Source: Verrucomicrobiaceae bacterium
GTDB taxonomy: Bacteria; Verrucomicrobiota; Verrucomicrobiia; Verrucomicrobiales; Verrucomicrobiaceae
Length of the DNA: 62,263 nt
NCBI GenBank assembly: GCA_947458455.1
Contig: CANGYJ010000019.1
Location: forward strand, 1-62,263
Reading direction: 5' to 3'
The notes under the pieces are model-generated. The model did not search any database, was not told the origin of the DNA, and saw nothing but the letters and a program-made list of their open reading frames with translations. Shown here in pieces: positions 59,663-62,263 of the stretch. The position numbers and the translations under genes are program-made. How positions within the stretch are numbered: position 1 is the stretch's first letter; every line of letters begins with the position of its first letter.

Positions 59663-61015
59663 ATGAGATCGCTCGCCCTCTGCCTCGTGCTGCTCGTCGG
59701 CGCTCAAGCGGCGGAGGATCAAGCTGCTTTGAAAACCATCACCCGGGCCATCCGCGAGGGCGATCAGGAATCACTGGCCGGTTTGCAGCAGCAGCATGGG
59801 CCCAAGGCCGCGCAGCTCGTGCGAGAGGCTATTTCGAGCAAACGAGTCGGCGGCGGCATCAAGGCCCGCCTCGCTGAAATCGTGACCGGATGGCCGAAAG
59901 ATGCTCTCGGCAGGCAGGAACTCGTCACCTGGCTCGCCAAGCATCCGAACTGCGAAGACGACGCAATGCTCTTCTTCGCCGAAATCCATCCACCGGAGGC
60001 TCGAAGCTGGTTTTGGAGCCAGATCGAAGCCACGAAGGGCGAACCCGCCAAGCTGCGAAATCCCCAACGAATCGCGATGGCCGTGCGCGGCCTCGGTTTC
60101 TTCGAGGACAACCCCGAACTCGTTGTCACGCGGATCGCCTCCATGCTCGCGGCGGAGTTTCCGCATGTCATCCGGGCTTGCGCGGCGGATGCGCTCGGCG
60201 GCATGCGGCATGCCCAATCTATCGAGGCCCTGATTTTGCAGGTCGAAGATGCCGCCATCGGCTCGCGAGTCGTGCGCAGCCTTTACCGGCTCACCGGGCA
60301 GCACTTTGAAAACGAACTCGCCACCCGCTGGCAGGAATGGTGGCAGGCCAACAAGGCCAGCGTCCCTTTCAAAATGCACGCCTTGGCCGAGTTTGACGAG
60401 TTCCTGAAGCTCCAAGCCCTGGTGAAGCCGGTGGACGATACCATGATCGACATGGAGACCTTTTACGGCGTGAAGGTGGATGGCAACGGCCTGCTCTTCA
60501 TCCTCGATGTCAGCAGCAGCATGACCATCGGCGGTCGCATCAACAAGCTGCGGGCGCAGATGGGAAACATCCTCCTCGTGCTCGAAGGCCGCCCCGCCCG
60601 CCTCCACCACGGCATCCTCACCTTCAGCGATGGCGTCGAGTCCTGCTACCCGCGTGGCATTGCGCTGAATGAACCGGCGAGCCGCCAAAAAGCCGCGAAA
60701 TTCATCGAGCGCCTCGATGCCGATGGCGGCACCTCGATGGTATCCGCGCTGCGCCACGCCGCAGAAAAGGTGCTGCCGGATGCGAACCTCGATACCATCT
60801 ACCTCCTCAGCGATGGCTCACCCACCGATGGCAGCGATCAAATGGTGCTTGATGCCGCCCGCCTCATTCATCAGCGCCATCAATGCCACATTCACACCAT
60901 CGCCATCGGCGAGGACCAACCGGCGGCCTTCGGTGAAAAAACGCTCATGGAACAGGTCGCGGGGCTCACCGGCGGCACTTTCACCCGCGTGCGGGATGTG
61001 GAAGATGGGAATTGA
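59663..61015 (+). CDS. Exported protein with HEAT-like repeats and a von Willebrand A domain
   Basis: A 450-residue protein with a short signal peptide (MRSLALCLVLLVGAQA). Residues about 20-260 are helical repeats; FEDNPELVVTRIASML and AADALGGMRHAQSIEAL suggest HEAT-like units. Residues about 272-445 are a vWA domain with a complete MIDAS: Asp282, Ser284 and Ser286 in LDVSSSM, then DGGTSM and a later YLLSDGSPTDG. It likely binds a protein partner in a metal-dependent way at the cell surface. It starts 3 bp after mcsB and so shares its transcript. The same layout is common in this phylum. Confidence 0.87.
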   Translation: MRSLALCLVLLVGAQAAEDQAALKTITRAIREGDQESLAGLQQQHGPKAAQLVREAISSKRVGGGIKARLAEIVTGWPKDALGRQELVTWLAKHPNCEDDAMLFFAEIHPPEARSWFWSQIEATKGEPAKLRNPQRIAMAVRGLGFFEDNPELVVTRIASMLAAEFPHVIRACAADALGGMRHAQSIEALILQVEDAAIGSRVVRSLYRLTGQHFENELATRWQEWWQANKASVPFKMHALAEFDEFLKLQALVKPVDDTMIDMETFYGVKVDGNGLLFILDVSSSMTIGGRINKLRAQMGNILLVLEGRPARLHHGILTFSDGVESCYPRGIALNEPASRQKAAKFIERLDADGGTSMVSALRHAAEKVLPDANLDTIYLLSDGSPTDGSDQMVLDAARLIHQRHQCHIHTIAIGEDQPAAFGEKTLMEQVAGLTGGTFTRVRDVEDGN

Positions 61016-61038
61016 TTCTCGACAGCCTCACAAAACAA

Positions 61039-61077
61039 GGCAGGAAGCCGGAACACGAGGTTCACGGGCTTCCTGCC
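61039..61077. terminator. Hairpin between convergent genes
   Basis: The 11-bp perfect arms GGCAGGAAGCC (61039-61049) and GGCTTCCTGCC (61067-61077) have a 17-nt loop. On the reverse strand a TTGTTTTG tract follows; the forward side has only GGTTTCTC. It probably ends the ParA-like transcript and may serve both strands. Confidence 0.65.
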
Positions 61078-61121
61078 GGGGTTTCTCTCTCAGAGGACAA
61101 GGCTAAGAAATGAGTGCCCGA

Positions 61122-61865
61122 TTAAGCGGCCACCTTCGCACGGCTCTTGCGGGCGGGCTGTGCAGGCTTCGGCATGATCGTCGGGCGGAAGGCATCGCCG
61201 AAAAGATAGCCACGAGCGCTATCGACCTGACCCATGACGCGGCGGTGCCACTTCGTGAATTCTTTACCCAGGCGTTCCTCGGCATCCGCAGATTGCAGCG
61301 CATCATCGAGCGACATGCGTTCCATGCTCAGCTCGAGATGGAAGGTGATCTCCGGGATGTGAAGCTCCACGGCCTCAAACATGTCCATCACGCGGGCAGC
61401 GTAGCTGGTGTCCCAGATCTTGTCATCCTCGTCGTAGCTGCTCGTCACGAGGTGGGCGATGAGGTATTCGGCATTGTCGGAAAAGACCTCCGCAGCTTGC
61501 GTCACGGAGTCAAAGCTCTCGCGGTCAGCCGTCACCGGCAGCACCACGGTCACGGCCACGCCAGTCTCGCTCAGGATGTTTTCAAAGTCGTGCTGCTGGT
61601 AGAAGGAAGTGAAGAAATCCCCCAGGCCGGTGCCCACTTCGAGGATCGTGATCGGCGAGGCATCCACCTGAGCCATAAAGGAGCGGGGCGTGAGCGAATC
61701 AGGATCGAGGACGATGCTGCCCGGCGAGGCCGAGCTGCCTTCTTCGACGAGGGAAAGCAGGCGGTGGTCCACACCATACTGCTCGAGGTGACGGGTGAGG
61801 CAGAGGGAGAGCGTGCTCTTACCGGTGCCGGGATAGTCGTTCTGGATGAGGATGAGCTTCTTCAT
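61122..61865 (-). CDS. ParA/MinD-like P-loop ATPase (orphan)
   Basis: A 247-residue protein. The P-loop NDYPGTGKSTLSLCLTRHLE at residues 9-28 has GxGKST but lacks the typical deviant Lys of ParA (KGGxGK) at the first position, so placement in the ParA/MinD group is tentative. Other blocks are ITILEVGTGLGDF and VTVVLPVTADRESFDSVTQA. The C-terminus KPAQPARKSRAKVAA is basic, and could bind DNA or membrane. No parB-like gene adjoins it. Its upstream region is strikingly AT-rich, unlike its neighbours. Possible roles include plasmid- or mobile-element-type partitioning or cell polarity, but none can be confirmed. Confidence 0.75.
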   Translation of the reverse strand: MKKLILIQNDYPGTGKSTLSLCLTRHLEQYGVDHRLLSLVEEGSSASPGSIVLDPDSLTPRSFMAQVDASPITILEVGTGLGDFFTSFYQQHDFENILSETGVAVTVVLPVTADRESFDSVTQAAEVFSDNAEYLIAHLVTSSYDEDDKIWDTSYAARVMDMFEAVELHIPEITFHLELSMERMSLDDALQSADAEERLGKEFTKWHRRVMGQVDSARGYLFGDAFRPTIMPKPAQPARKSRAKVAA

Positions 61866-61894
61866 GTGTTTTGTTGCTTAATTGCACAGACATT

Positions 61895-61922
61895 ATTCTA
61901 ATTATGGTATTTATTGCAACAA
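61895..61922 (-). promoter_or_regulatory. Sigma70-like promoter for the ParA-like gene
   Basis: On the reverse strand TTGTTG (61922-61917) is followed after 16 nt by TAGAAT (61900-61895), which matches five of six TATAAT positions. The -10 ends 29 nt before the ATG. The surrounding 61870-61960 is nearly all A and T, against a GC-rich background. Confidence 0.5.
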
Positions 61923-62068
61923 TAAATATTTAATTTTTGCGTAATTTTTAGAAAAATAGGCTTTTAAGGCTCAAAAGCTCCCCCTTCTATCGCCTCGTGA
62001 ATTCGCCGTGAAGCTCAAAATCGACGTTTCCAGCCACCGAGCGGCTCTGGTAGCCTCCGAGCCTTCCT

Positions 62069-62115
62069 ATGAAGACTCGATTCCTCTTTGTCCTCCTGCT
62101 CGTCCTTGTGTCCCT
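62069..62115 (+). pseudogene. Signal-peptide gene fragment truncated by an insertion sequence
   Basis: An ATG at 62069 begins MKTRFLFVLLLVLVSL, a typical signal peptide. The element starting at 62116 cuts it after codon 15 plus two bases. In the interrupted form the frame continues into IS sequence. The rest of the gene, if still present, lies beyond the window on the far side of the element. The presumed target duplication here is CCCT (62112-62115), but the right copy is not visible. Confidence 0.7.
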
Positions 62116-62263
62116 TGGCCTGCTCCCTGAAAGTAGGACGGTTGTAAAATGTAGTTCTGGCTCCGAAACCAGGAGAACAGAACACCATGAAAAAGAGCAG
62201 ACACAGTGAAGAGAAGATCGTGAGCATGCTGCGCGAGGCGCAGGGTGGGATGAAAGTCAGGGA
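62116..62263 (+). mobile_element. Second copy of the IS407-like element, left end only
   Basis: Starts with the same inverted repeat TGGCCTGCTCCCTG and is identical to 15648-15795 over all 148 visible bases. It has the same orientation as copy 1. The rest lies beyond the right edge. Confidence 0.95.
62187..62263 (+). CDS. IS3-family transposase OrfA, N-terminal part
   Basis: The first 25 codons of orfA (MKKSRHSEEKIVSMLREAQG...), identical to the start of the gene at 15719, run off the right edge. As in copy 1, AGGAGA precedes the ATG. Confidence 0.93.
   Translation, partial: MKKSRHSEEKIVSMLREAQGGMKVR

Noticed and set aside
15648..62263. A composite transposon formed by the two IS copies
   Set aside because: Copy 1 has its own complete GCTG target duplication on both sides, and the interval holds chromosomal-type genes; the two are better explained as separate insertions.
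1..62263. tRNA, rRNA, CRISPR array or riboswitch
   Set aside because: No tRNA cloverleaf, rRNA core sequence, regularly spaced direct repeats or recognisable riboswitch core was found by reading; a covariance-model search would be needed to exclude small RNAs.

Overview
The window looks like a piece of a Verrucomicrobiota chromosome, probably a Prosthecobacter- or Verrucomicrobium-like member of Verrucomicrobiaceae (inference; no rRNA is present). The support is the gene content: DUF1549/DUF1553 proteins, one with an N-terminal cytochrome c-type motif; Tat-exported DUF1501 proteins; an SHD1-PQQ propeller protein; a DUF1080-like lipoprotein; several BNR/sialidase-like secreted proteins; a formylglycine sulfatase; Gram-negative lipid A/LPS core enzymes; and McsA/McsB. 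DNA is GC-rich and gene-dense, and most start codons follow C-rich sequence rather than a Shine-Dalgarno motif.

Layout. 1-6.4 kb: 5' part of rpsL (leaving the window on the left), a secreted protein, a dipeptidyl peptidase IV, a TRIC-family membrane protein and a PIN-PhoH ATPase. 6.4-12.9 kb: small lipoprotein, DUF1549/DUF1553 protein, an HTH-metallo-beta-lactamase fusion, exported cyclophilin, an alpha/beta hydrolase and a LacI regulator. 12.95-20.3 kb: three BNR-type secreted proteins, interrupted by an accessory patch: a VapBC-like pair whose toxin gene is split by a complete IS3-family (IS407-like) element, then an AT-richer segment with a small nuclease-like gene and an ImmA/IrrE protease. 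20.3-26.1 kb: LysR regulator, cytochrome/DUF1549/DUF1553 protein and DUF1501 protein, with a Phd-like/PIN toxin-antitoxin module between the last two on the opposite strand.

26.2-39.0 kb is the most coherent metabolic locus: a SASA-type esterase, a GH106 alpha-L-rhamnosidase, a LamG-containing protein and a large BNR protein, followed almost without spacing by a BASS-family transporter, an APH-like kinase and an HpcH/HpaI aldolase joined by 4-bp start/stop overlaps. It reads as a system for rhamnose-containing, acylated polysaccharide and uptake and cleavage of a keto-acid product. Its specificity is inferred.

39.1-56.4 kb: YlbF-like protein with a cysteine-rich tail; a frameshifted and an intact DUF1501 gene; an LpxL-WaaF (lipid A acyltransferase-heptosyltransferase) fusion; a phosphodiesterase/sulfatase pair; a cNMP-FHA protein; an SHD1-PQQ/DUF1080 pair; a PhoD-like phosphatase; a ThiF-like E1/hydrolase pair; a LOG-family protein; a sterol-desaturase-like hydroxylase; and a membrane-anchored hydrolase. 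56.5-62.3 kb: a second, paralogous Phd-like/PIN module; HAD phosphatase; McsA-McsB; a vWA protein; an orphan ParA-like ATPase; and the left end of a second copy of the same IS, which interrupts a signal-peptide gene at the window edge.

No tRNA, rRNA or CRISPR array was recognised.
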